Origin: Micromonospora globbae
Lineage (GTDB): Bacteria > Actinomycetota > Actinomycetes > Mycobacteriales > Micromonosporaceae
NCBI RefSeq assembly: GCF_003610785.1
Contig: NZ_RAQQ01000003.1
Coordinates: 124,001 to 188,000, forward strand
Direction of reading: 5' to 3'
DNA: 64,000 nucleotides
This document shows, piece by piece, positions 34,386 to 41,765 of the stretch. Position 1 is the first letter of the stretch. Each line of letters starts with the position of its first letter. The notes beneath the pieces were generated by a model. It searched no databases. It was not told the DNA's origin and worked only from the letters and a program-made list of their open reading frames with translations. A program made the position numbers and the translations under genes.

Positions 34386-35867
34386 TTACGCGACGCCGAT
34401 CTCGTTGGCGACGATCTCGGCGGAGAGGGTCACCATCGGCAGGCCGCCACCCGGGTGACCGGACCCGCCGACCAGCCACAGCCCGTGCACCGGGCCCCGG
34501 TTCGCCGGGCGGAGCAGGCCGCCGGCCGTGCCGTGGATGGCCCCGCCCGGCGCGCCGGTCGCCGTGTCCAGGTCGGCCGGGGTGCGGATCTCGCGGAACA
34601 GCAGCCGGTCGCGCACGTCGACGCCGCGCGCCGCGAGCACGTCCAGGATCCGGTCGGCGTACGCCTCGGCGAGCCCCGGCCGGCGCCAGTCGACGGCACC
34701 CGCGGAGGTGCCGTGGCGGGCCGCGTTGACCAGCACGAACCACGCCTCGTGCCCGTCGGGCCGCACCAGCGGGTCGTCGGCGACCGTGACGAACACCGCC
34801 GGGTCGGGCGCCGGACGGGCGCGTACGCCCCGGCCCGGATCGCCGAAGACGGCGTCGAACTCGGCGTCGTAGTCGGCGGGGAAGAAGACGGTGTGGTGGG
34901 GCAGCCCGGACGAGCCGGTCACCCCGAGCAGCAGCACGAACCCGGCGAGGCTGCGGTCGGTGAGCCCGGCCAGCCGGCGCGGGCTGGGCAGCAGGTCCCG
35001 GTAGAGGGTGAGCGCGTCGCAGTTGGCCACCACCACGTCGGCGGGGACCGGCGCGGCGACGCCGTCGAGGCGTACGCCGTGGACCCGGCCGCCCGCCGCG
35101 TCGATCCGGGTGACCGCGGCGCCGGTCTGCACGACCACGCCGAGGTCCAGGCAGCGCGACAGCAGGGCGTCGGCGAGCGTGCCCAGCCCGCCCCGCAGGT
35201 ACCAGCCGCCGAACGCCAGCTCGGCGTACGGGACGGCGACCAGCGCGGCCGGGGCGCGGCGCGGGTCGGCGCCGGTGTAGGTGGCGTACCGGTCGAGCAG
35301 CATCCGCAGCCGCGGGTCGGCGAGGTGCTGGCGGCCCAGCCCCCGGAGGGTGCGCCCCGGCGCGATGGCGGCCAGGTCGCCGAGGCGCCAGGCCAGCGTC
35401 GCGAGGTCCCGGGGCGAGCCGACCGGCCGGCGCAGGACGTCCCGGTGGGAGGCCGCCCACACGCGGGCGGCCCGGCGCCAGAGCCGCTGCCAGTCGGTCG
35501 CCGCCCGGTCGCCGAGGGCCGCCCCGATCCGGGCGGCGAACCCGGCCGGGTCGGCGCAGGAGTCCAGCGTCGTCCCGTCGGGGAAGACGTGCCGGACGAT
35601 CGGGTCCAGCGGGACGAGGTCCAGGTACTCGTCGAGCTTCGCCCCGGTCGCCTCGAACAGGTCGGTGAAGACGTCCGGCAGGGTGAGCAGGCTCGGGCCC
35701 GTGTCGAAGTGGAACGGGCCGGCCGGGGTGTCGTGCACGTGGCGGCCCAGCTTGCCGCCGACCGTGTCGGCCCGTTCGAAGACGGTCACCTCGTGCCCCG
35801 TGGCGGCCAGCCGGGCGGCCGTGGCCAGCCCGCCCACCCCGGCGCCGACGACCACGACCCGCGCCAT
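34386..35867 (-). CDS. CrtI/CrtD-family carotenoid desaturase-like FAD oxidoreductase
   Basis: 493 residues. The N-terminal FAD motif VVVVGAGVGGLATAARLAATG and following VTVFERADTVGGKLG are those of phytoene desaturase-type enzymes; FDTGPSLLTLPDVFTDLF and the C-terminal GLWLVGGSGHPGGGLPMVTLSAEIVAN complete the family pattern. It adds double bonds or isomerises carotenoids at the membrane. Next to CruF and a glycosyltransferase it most resembles CrtD (3,4-desaturase) in the Salinispora sioxanthin pathway, though substrate cannot be read from sequence. AGGAGG precedes the ATG; it is the last gene of a five-gene run. Confidence 0.88.
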   Translation of the reverse strand: MARVVVVGAGVGGLATAARLAATGHEVTVFERADTVGGKLGRHVHDTPAGPFHFDTGPSLLTLPDVFTDLFEATGAKLDEYLDLVPLDPIVRHVFPDGTTLDSCADPAGFAARIGAALGDRAATDWQRLWRRAARVWAASHRDVLRRPVGSPRDLATLAWRLGDLAAIAPGRTLRGLGRQHLADPRLRMLLDRYATYTGADPRRAPAALVAVPYAELAFGGWYLRGGLGTLADALLSRCLDLGVVVQTGAAVTRIDAAGGRVHGVRLDGVAAPVPADVVVANCDALTLYRDLLPSPRRLAGLTDRSLAGFVLLLGVTGSSGLPHHTVFFPADYDAEFDAVFGDPGRGVRARPAPDPAVFVTVADDPLVRPDGHEAWFVLVNAARHGTSAGAVDWRRPGLAEAYADRILDVLAARGVDVRDRLLFREIRTPADLDTATGAPGGAIHGTAGGLLRPANRGPVHGLWLVGGSGHPGGGLPMVTLSAEIVANEIGVA

Positions 35868-35880
35868 CCGCGCCTCCTAG

Positions 35881-37008
35881 CTAGCTGACCGGGCGGCCCC
35901 GCCAGGACAGCCGCCGCCGCTTCCGCAGATGGTACGACCGCAGGGTCAGCCAACCGAGGACCACGACCGACACGGGGTGTGTCAGCGCGTCGGGCCACCA
36001 CCGGCCGCCGGTGGCGCGCGCGGTGACGACCCGTCCGGCCGCGCCGAGCAGGTACGCGACCACTGCCACCAGCGCCGCGGGGACCGCCCCGGCGGCGAGC
36101 GCGGCCACCGCCAGCAGCGGCGGCGCCGTGTAGAGCAGGAGCAGTAGGGTCAGCACGGCGGCCGCGGCGGCCGGGTTCCCGAAGGTGGCCCAGAGCGACT
36201 TCGTGTAGCCGTCGCGCAGCTGCGGCCAGTCCGCGTACATCCGGCAGGTCGCCAACCGCGAGCCGTCCACGAGCGAGATCCGGCCGCCGGCCCGCTTGAC
36301 CGCCCGGGCCAGCTCGATGTCCTCCAGGACCCGGTCGGCGACCGAGGCGTGCCCGCCCGCCCGCAGGTAGCCGGCCCGGTCCACGACGAGGAACTGCCCG
36401 CCGGCCGCGGCCAGCGACGGCCGGCGGGAGCGCTCCATCGCCCGCAGGGGCAGGAAGGTCAGCCACAACCACTGCAGCAGCGGCTGGACCAGCCGGTCGG
36501 CCACCGTCGCGGCCACGATCCGGGGGTACGGCGACAGCAGCGTCACGCCCGCCGCGCGCAGCTCGGCCACCGCCGCGGCCACGGCGTCCGGGGCGAGCAC
36601 CACGTCGGCGTCGACGAAGACCAGCGCCGTGGCCGCAGGGTCGGCGCGGGTGGCCAGCTGCCAGCAGGCGTACGGCTTGCCCAGCCAGCCCGGCGGCGGT
36701 GGCGCACCGGTGAGCAGGGTGACCCGGGGGTCGTCGCCGGCGATCTCGCGCACCACCTCGGCGGTGCCGTCGGTGGAGCCGTCGTCGAGCACCACGATCC
36801 GCAGCCCCGGCACGCCCCGCTGGCCGAGCAGCGCCCGCAGGCAGGGGCCCACCCGCGTGGCCTCGTCGCGCAGCGGGAGCAGCACGGCCACCGGCTCGGT
36901 GACGTCGGCGCGCGGTACGGCCGGGCGGCGCAGCCAGCGGGTCGCGTTGACGAGGGTGTGGCCGGTCAGCACGGCCACGGCGACGGCGAGCACGGCCAGG
37001 GCGGTCAT
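35881..37008 (-). CDS. membrane family 2 glycosyltransferase (CruC/CrtQ-like)
   Basis: 375 residues. An N-terminal helix (ALAVLAVAVAVLTGHTLV), a GT2 catalytic domain with VAVLLPLRDEATRV, IVVLDDGSTDGTAEVV, ALVFVDADVVLAPD (DxD-type) and LEDIELARAVKRAGGRI (EDxEL acceptor-site motif), and at least three C-terminal helices. The context (CruF hydratase and a CrtD-like desaturase) suggests it glycosylates the hydroxyl that CruF introduces. The start overlaps the cruF stop by ATGA. Specificity is inferred, not seen. Confidence 0.88.
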   Translation of the reverse strand: MTALAVLAVAVAVLTGHTLVNATRWLRRPAVPRADVTEPVAVLLPLRDEATRVGPCLRALLGQRGVPGLRIVVLDDGSTDGTAEVVREIAGDDPRVTLLTGAPPPPGWLGKPYACWQLATRADPAATALVFVDADVVLAPDAVAAAVAELRAAGVTLLSPYPRIVAATVADRLVQPLLQWLWLTFLPLRAMERSRRPSLAAAGGQFLVVDRAGYLRAGGHASVADRVLEDIELARAVKRAGGRISLVDGSRLATCRMYADWPQLRDGYTKSLWATFGNPAAAAAVLTLLLLLYTAPPLLAVAALAAGAVPAALVAVVAYLLGAAGRVVTARATGGRWWPDALTHPVSVVVLGWLTLRSYHLRKRRRLSWRGRPVS

Positions 37009-37877
37009 GCGACCGCGTCGATCTCGCGGGAACGCGGCCGCGGCCGGCCGTCGGGGCGTCGCGGGGCGCGCAGCAGCGTCACCGCCAGCGGCACGGCCGT
37101 CAGCCCCATGCCGGCCGCGCCCCAGAGCGCCGAGGCGGGCAGGTCCAGGAAGACCGCGTGGGCCAGCACGCTGGAGGCGTACGTCCACAGGTAGAGCGCG
37201 ACCATCGGCGCGTCGGCGCCGGCGGTGGCCGCCGCCGGCCCGGCCAGCGGACGCAGCGCGACCATCAGCAGCACCGCGAAGAGCAGCCACCCCAGGTAGT
37301 TGCTGACCGGCACGCCGGGCAGGCCGGGCAGGGCCGGCGTGGCGTCGCGCCAGCGCCAGTAGCCCTCGGCCACCATCTGCGGGTCGAGGAACAGGTCCCA
37401 GGTGGCCAGCCCCACCGTGGCCAGCGCGACCCGGCGGACCGCGAGCCGGCCGGTGCCCCGGTCCGGCGGACCGGCGGCGGCCGTCGCGCGGTCGGTGGGC
37501 GCGCCGCGCGGCGTGGTCAGCCGCACCGCCGCCAGCCACGCCGGCCAGGCCATCCAGGTCCAGGCCAGCGGGATGACCAGCGGTACGCCGGCCAGCCGCG
37601 GCCCCAGCTCACCGGAGTAGTCGTAGCTGCCGAACGGCACCCCGGTGGCCACCCCGACGGCCTCGACGGCGAACCCGCCGCCGGTGGCCACCGCGACCAG
37701 CGCCGCCGCCGTCCGCGGTCCCCGGCTGAGCAGGGCGTGGCCGACCGAGAGCAGGTAGCCGAGGACGACGGTGGCCACGGTCAGCCGGGCCCGCGCCGTC
37801 CCGGCGGTCAGCGGGTAGCAGATCTGGGCGAGCACCAGGACGGCCAGCAGCGCCCAGGGCAGCCGCCGCCGGATCAT
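37005..37877 (-). CDS. cruF: CruF-type carotenoid 1',2'-hydratase
   Basis: 290 residues, about seven membrane helices. CruF adds water across the terminal 1',2' double bond of acyclic carotenoid ends. Family segments visible: FAVEAVGVATGVPFGSYDYS, LVIPLAWTWMAWPAW, TWDLFLDPQMVAEGYWRW and GVPVSNYLGWLLFAVL. It lies between a GNAT gene and the glycosyltransferase gene with ATGA overlaps on both sides, so the three should be translated in step. Confidence 0.9.
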   Translation of the reverse strand: MIRRRLPWALLAVLVLAQICYPLTAGTARARLTVATVVLGYLLSVGHALLSRGPRTAAALVAVATGGGFAVEAVGVATGVPFGSYDYSGELGPRLAGVPLVIPLAWTWMAWPAWLAAVRLTTPRGAPTDRATAAAGPPDRGTGRLAVRRVALATVGLATWDLFLDPQMVAEGYWRWRDATPALPGLPGVPVSNYLGWLLFAVLLMVALRPLAGPAAATAGADAPMVALYLWTYASSVLAHAVFLDLPASALWGAAGMGLTAVPLAVTLLRAPRRPDGRPRPRSREIDAVA

Positions 37878-38425
37878 GTCGCGGGTGGCTCGAGCGGCAG
37901 GTCCCGGCCCAGCACACCGAACGGCCGCTCGTCGCCGGGGAAGTGGAAGTCACGCAGGATGTCCACGAAGCCGAACCGGCGGTAGAGCCGCCACGCGCGG
38001 GACGTCCGCTCGTCGGCCTCCGGGGTGGACAGCAGGGTCGTGGTCCCCTCCGCCATGGTGAGCAGCGCGCGCAGCTGCCCGGCGCCCAGGCCGTGCCCCT
38101 GCGCGGCCGGCCGGACGTGCAGCTCGACCACCTCGAAGCAGTCGGTGAGCCAGCGCTGCCGGGCCGCCGGGTCCAGTGCCCGCAGCACCTGGTCGTGCCA
38201 CCACTGCCCGGGCGCGCCGAGGTAGCCGTAGCCGAACCCGGCGAGGTGCCCCTCGGTGGTCAGGCTGGCCACGGCACGGAAGCCGGGCCGGCGTACGTGG
38301 GTGGCGATGTAGCCGCGCCGGGCCTCCAGCAGGTCGGTGCGGTAGCCCATCGCCTCGCCGTAGACGGCCACCACGTCGTCCAGCCGTCGGACGAGATCGT
38401 CCGGGGTCCACCGCACCAACCTCAT
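37874..38425 (-). CDS. GNAT-family acetyltransferase
   Basis: 183 residues. The acetyl-CoA site is recognised from VVELHVRPAAQGHGLGAGQLRAL (pattern R/Q-x-x-G-x-G/A). Downstream LSTPEADERTSRAWRLYRRFGFVDI has the usual GNAT N-x-x-A-x-x-x-Y-x-x-x-G-F layout. The substrate is unknown. AGAGGTGG lies 6 nt before the ATG, which also overlaps the preceding stop (ATGA). Its place inside a carotenoid operon is unusual: it could modify the product or simply be a passenger. Confidence 0.87.
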   Translation of the reverse strand: MRLVRWTPDDLVRRLDDVVAVYGEAMGYRTDLLEARRGYIATHVRRPGFRAVASLTTEGHLAGFGYGYLGAPGQWWHDQVLRALDPAARQRWLTDCFEVVELHVRPAAQGHGLGAGQLRALLTMAEGTTTLLSTPEADERTSRAWRLYRRFGFVDILRDFHFPGDERPFGVLGRDLPLEPPAT

Positions 38426-39189
38426 GCCCACCCACCTCTCGTGTCCACGTCGTCGGTCGCGGCCCAGCCCAGGACCGTGCGGTCACCGATCACGTCGCGT
38501 ACCTCGAACCGCGCGAACAGCTCCTCCGCGTACCACCCCTCGGTGGGGGTGCGCGTGATCGCCGCACGGTGCTCCGGGTGACGGTACGCGAACGCCACCA
38601 GGTCCGCCGGGCGGCGCCACACGCTGACCGTGCCCTGCCAGCCCAGCGGGGCCTCACCGATGCCGAACCGGGCCAGCAGCCCGGGCGCGGTGCGCAGGGC
38701 GGCGGCCACCGGCGGCACCGCCCGCCAGAAGGTGACCGCCCGCCGCGCCCGCAGCCGGGCGCGGGTCAGCGCGAGCACCGGACCGTCGACGTCGCCGCCG
38801 GACGGCTCGCCGAACGGGCGGCGGCGGGACCACTCGCCCCGGCTGGTCAGCGGGCGCAGGTCGACCCGGACGGCGGCGCGGGCGATCCGGGCCCAGGCCC
38901 GGCCGACCGGGCTGCGGTCGAAGCCGGCCGCCGCGGCGGGGGAGTCCCAGACGGCCAGCGCCGCCCACCGCGTCGGGTCGACGCTGCCCGGCCCGAAGTC
39001 GGTGCCCGACCCGGTGCCGAGCAGCTTGCCGAACCGTACGCCCGGGGTGGCGCGCAGCCGGCGCGGATCGCGCGCCATCCGGGTCAACGCCCGCGGCAGC
39101 GCGGCCGGGGCGGTGCGCCACACGTGCAGCGTGACCAGGTCGGGAACGTCCGCGCTGTGCCCGACGGTTCGCTCGCTGCGCTCACTCAC
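38422..39189 (-). CDS. CrtA-like (spheroidene monooxygenase family) protein
   Basis: 255 residues. The CrtA-like pattern is visible in LVTLHVWRTAPAALPRALTR, GVRFGKLLGTGSG, RWAALAVWDSPAAAAGF, VTFWRAVPPVAAALR and GWQGTVSVWRRPADLVAFAY, followed by GWYAEELFARFEV. CrtA enzymes are haem-dependent carotenoid oxygenases that insert keto groups; some actinobacterial relatives have unknown substrates. The first 13 codons (SERSERTVGHSA) come from a 42-bp repeat that occurs again 80 bp downstream, so the true start may lie further inside. Confidence 0.82.
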   Translation of the reverse strand: MSERSERTVGHSADVPDLVTLHVWRTAPAALPRALTRMARDPRRLRATPGVRFGKLLGTGSGTDFGPGSVDPTRWAALAVWDSPAAAAGFDRSPVGRAWARIARAAVRVDLRPLTSRGEWSRRRPFGEPSGGDVDGPVLALTRARLRARRAVTFWRAVPPVAAALRTAPGLLARFGIGEAPLGWQGTVSVWRRPADLVAFAYRHPEHRAAITRTPTEGWYAEELFARFEVRDVIGDRTVLGWAATDDVDTRGGWA

Positions 39190-39272
39190 GCCGTCGCCTC
39201 CCTCCGGTCGGCGTCGTCGTGAGGCTCGTGCGCGCTGTGCCCGACGGTTCGCTCGCTGTGCTCGCTCACGCC
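39151..39272. repeat. 42-bp direct repeat ('SERSER' type) at crtA-like start and ybaK stop
   Basis: 39151-39192 and 39231-39272 match at 40 of 42 positions. On the minus strand each reads GTGAGTGAGCGCAGCGAGCG or close, then AACCGTCGGGCACAGCGCG. The first copy supplies the start and first codons of the CrtA-like gene; the second overlaps the stop of the YbaK gene. Similar GTGAGCG-AGCGAGCG sequences are common around starts and stops in actinobacterial genomes. Confidence 0.85.
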
Positions 39273-39754
39273 ACCTCGGTCGGGGTGCCGCCGGTGACCC
39301 GGAGCAACTCGGTGTACGTGGTCGGGAAGACCGCCCGGGGCACGCCGCCGGCCGCCCAGATCTCCGGGTACGCGGCGAGCGCCGTGTCCACGAGGGTGCG
39401 CAGCGGCTTGGGGTGGCCCACCGGGGCGACGCCGCCGATCACCTGACCGGTGTGCTGCTTGACGAACTCCGGGGTGGCCCGGCGCAGTCGGGTGACCCCG
39501 ATCGACGCGGCCAGGCCGGCGGTGTCCACCCGGTGCGCGCCGGAGGTGAGCACGAGCAGCGGCTCGCCGTCGGCCTCGAAGACGAGCGAGTTGGCGATCT
39601 GACCGACCTCGACGCCGAGGGCCTCGGCCGCGGCGGCCGCGGTGTGCACCGCGTCGGGCAGCAGGCGGACGGCGCTGGGGGTCCCGGAGGCGTCCCGGGC
39701 GTCGGCGCCGGCCAACGCGTCCTGCACCGCCTGAACGTTCGGGTGTGGCTGCAT
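39266..39754 (-). CDS. YbaK/EbsC-family aminoacyl-tRNA deacylase-like protein
   Basis: 162 residues. YbaK-fold proteins hydrolyse mischarged tRNAs such as Cys-tRNA(Pro). Visible blocks: TAAAAAEALGVEVGQIANSLVF, LVLTSGAHRVDTAGLAA, RATPEFVKQHTGQVIGGVAPVG and FPTTYTELLRVTGGTPTEVA, with the conserved G-x-V-I-G-G-V-x-P. The ATG before PHPNVQAVQDAL is chosen; the frame extends upstream without family character. It lies 76 bp upstream of the CrtA-like gene on the same strand. Confidence 0.9.
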   Translation of the reverse strand: MQPHPNVQAVQDALAGADARDASGTPSAVRLLPDAVHTAAAAAEALGVEVGQIANSLVFEADGEPLLVLTSGAHRVDTAGLAASIGVTRLRRATPEFVKQHTGQVIGGVAPVGHPKPLRTLVDTALAAYPEIWAAGGVPRAVFPTTYTELLRVTGGTPTEVA

Positions 39755-39865
39755 GGGGTCATTCTTCCCGGTGGCTTCCGCGCCGGTCCGCCCGGCCACG
39801 CCGTGTCCCGGCCACCGTGTCCCGCCGCGGGCCGCCCGCGTCGGCAGGTGCCGGCGCGCCACACG

Positions 39866-39943
39866 TTGCATTTTCGTCGGAGGGAAGGTGTACTGTCAGC
39901 AGTAGTTAGAACGAGTGTTCGATTGCCTCGAACGTTCGTTCCA
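39866..39943 (+). promoter_or_regulatory. SOS promoter with two LexA boxes
   Basis: TTGCAT (39866-39871) and TACTGT (39891-39896), 19 bp apart, form a promoter. Just downstream are TAGAACGAGTGTTCGA (39907-39922) and TCGAACGTTCGTTCCA (39928-39943). Each matches the actinobacterial LexA box TCGAAC-N4-GTTCGA at 11 of 12 defined positions, and their centres are 21 bp apart (two turns). LexA bound here would cover the transcription start of the HEPN-imuA'-imuB-dnaE2 operon. Confidence 0.85.
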
Positions 39944-40240
39944 ACCTTCCCGGAAGCGGTGTTTCGCGGCGCTGCTCCGGGCGGTGCGGCACCGCGGGCC
40001 GCACCTGGGTTCCGGGCAGTCGCGAGCCCGGTCCCGTCAGGCAGGAGCGTCGCCCGCCGCCCACGACCCCCGGGCGGCGGGCGACGAACCCGCCGGTGCG
40101 CCGGCCGGGTGTGGTGTGGGGAAGCGTCCACACCCGGCCGGCCCCACAACCGGTGCGTCTTCCTCCGCACCACACGACCCGGAGTCCGCCGGCGGCACGT
40201 CCCGCCGGCCGCCGCCTCGGCCAGTGGAGGAGACAGTCCG
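39944..40240 (+). other. long hairpin-rich 5' leader of the SOS operon
   Basis: About 300 nt separate the LexA boxes from the first gene with no credible ORF. Four hairpins are visible: GGTGCGG/CCGCACC (39983-40005), a perfect 15-bp stem CGTCGCCCGCCGCCC (40048-40062 with 40072-40086), a perfect 14-bp stem CCGGCCGGGTGTGG (40101-40114 with 40128-40141) and GCCGGCGG/CCGCCGGC (40188-40209). The two long stems resemble terminators, so the leader may attenuate the operon or form a stable small RNA. Confidence 0.6.
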
Positions 40241-40690
40241 ATGCCGACCAACCCGGCTCAGCCACCGACGGTGCCGGCGCACGTGCTGCCGCACCGCACC
40301 CCCGCCCAGCTTCTCGCGGTGGCCCGGCAGGGTCTGGCCGAGGCCGGCCAGACCCGTCCAGACGGCCTCCGCTACGCGGCCGCCCACCTGGCCGCGCTGC
40401 GCGCGGCCGCGGCCCTGCTCGCCGCCCGCGCCCGACCCGCGCCCACCCGCCGCAACCGGATCACCAGCGTCTGGGTCCTGCTCTCGACCGTCGCCCCCGA
40501 GCTCGACGAGTGGGCCCGCTACTTCGCGGCCGGGGCCGGCAAGCGGGCCGCCGCCGAGGCCGGCATACCCCGGGTGGTCAGCGCCCGGGAGGCCGACGAC
40601 CTGCTCCGCGCGGCCGGGGAGTTCGTCTCGGTGGTGGAGACCGCGCTCGGCGTGGCCCGCCAGCCGTCCCTCGACGGCCTCGCCGCCTGA
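40241..40690 (+). CDS. SAV_6107-type HEPN domain protein, first gene of the SOS operon
   Basis: 149 residues, almost all helical. It matches the small actinobacterial HEPN group named after SAV_6107: PAQLLAVARQGLAEA, LRYAAAHLAALRAAAALLA, TSVWVLLSTVAPELDEWARYF and AREADDLLRAAGEFVSVVE. The RxxxxH pattern of HEPN ribonucleases is visible as R44-YAAA-H49. HEPN proteins often cleave RNA in toxin-antitoxin or defence systems, but some only bind. GGAGGAG lies 8 nt upstream of the ATG. It is controlled by the LexA promoter and followed by the mutasome genes. Activity is inferred. Confidence 0.85.
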   Translation: MPTNPAQPPTVPAHVLPHRTPAQLLAVARQGLAEAGQTRPDGLRYAAAHLAALRAAAALLAARARPAPTRRNRITSVWVLLSTVAPELDEWARYFAAGAGKRAAAEAGIPRVVSAREADDLLRAAGEFVSVVETALGVARQPSLDGLAA

Positions 40691-40898
40691 CCCACCGACC
40701 ACCGCGCCCGCCGGCCCGCGCCGGCAGGGAGCATTCGCCCGCCGGTGCGGGCCGGAGCCGGATGCCTTGGCGCGTCCGGCCGGGCGTGGTGGCCGACCGT
40801 CCGGCGGGGGGAGCCGGGCGGCCGGGCACCGGCCGTCGACCACGAGGCCGCGGAAGGGAGGGGAGGCGACCCGCCGCTCATCCCGGACGTGACCCGAG

Positions 40899-40940
40899 CC
40901 GGCAGCCGGCAGCCGGCAGCCGGCGACCGGCAGCCGGCAG
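40899..40940. repeat. CCGGCAG heptanucleotide tandem repeat
   Basis: Six consecutive 7-mers (five CCGGCAG, one CCGGCGA) lie 40 bp upstream of imuA' in the 289-bp space after the HEPN gene. No promoter or LexA box is seen in that space, so imuA' is probably read from the HEPN promoter. The repeat could vary in length by slippage. Confidence 0.85.
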
Positions 40941-40979
40941 CAACACCTGATCCAGCAGCAACGACGGGGGGTTGGTCCG

Positions 40980-41765
40980 ATGGCGGGCCGCATGGTGGTC
41001 GGTTCCGCCGCACTGGCCGGTCTGGTCCGTCCGGCGAGCGCGCCGGACCCGGCGGGCGGCCACCGCGTGCTACCGGTGGCCCCCGAGCTGACCGGGCTGC
41101 TGCCCAACCGGGGCCTGCGTCGTGGCAGCACGATCGCCGTCGCCACCGGCCAGCCGCGGCGCAGCGGCGGCACCTCGCTGGTGCTGGCGCTGCTCGCCGA
41201 GGCGTCCCGGGCCGGCTCGTGGTGCGCCGTGGTGGGGGTGCCCACGTTCGGGGCGGGCGCCGCCGCCGAGCTGGGAATCGCCCTGGACCGGCTCGCCCTG
41301 GTGCCGCACCCCGGGCCCGAGTGGGCCACCGTCATCGCCGCGCTGATCGACGGCGTGGACGTGGTGGTCACCGCGGTGCCCGCCACGGTCTCCGCCTCGG
41401 TGGCCAACCGGCTCGCCGCCCGGGCCCGCCAGCGCGGCAGCGTGCTCGTCCCGTACGGCCGGTGGGAGGGCGCGGACGTGACGCTGCAGGTGGTCCGCGG
41501 GGTGTGGGAGGGCCTCGGGCCGGGCCGGGGCCGGCTGCGCCGCCGGGAGGTCACCGTCTCGGCGCGGGGGCGCGGGGCGGCCGCCCGCCCCAAGGAGATC
41601 AAGGTCTGGTTGCCCGACGACGAGTTGACCCGGGTGATCCCCCGCACCGTGGCACCGGGCGCCGGCCGTCCCACCGCGGGTCGGCTCCACCCGGTGGCCT
41701 CGCCCGGCCGCACCGTCGCCGGGGTCTCCCGCCGTGGCGCGCTCACCCTGGTCGGTCGGGCATGA
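40980..41765 (+). CDS. imuA': ImuA' mutasome accessory protein
   Basis: 261 residues, RecA-like core. ImuA' works with ImuB and DnaE2 in damage-induced mutagenesis. Visible: LLPNRGLRRGSTIAVATG, the P-loop region QPRRSGGTSLVLALLAEAS (a Gly stands where a functional Walker A has Lys), WCAVVGVPTFGAGAAAELG and VLVPYGRWEGADVTLQVV, with a basic tail. The ATG is preceded by a G-rich stretch. The stop overlaps the imuB start by ATGA. Placed directly before imuB and dnaE2 as in other actinobacteria. Confidence 0.92.
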   Translation: MAGRMVVGSAALAGLVRPASAPDPAGGHRVLPVAPELTGLLPNRGLRRGSTIAVATGQPRRSGGTSLVLALLAEASRAGSWCAVVGVPTFGAGAAAELGIALDRLALVPHPGPEWATVIAALIDGVDVVVTAVPATVSASVANRLAARARQRGSVLVPYGRWEGADVTLQVVRGVWEGLGPGRGRLRRREVTVSARGRGAAARPKEIKVWLPDDELTRVIPRTVAPGAGRPTAGRLHPVASPGRTVAGVSRRGALTLVGRA

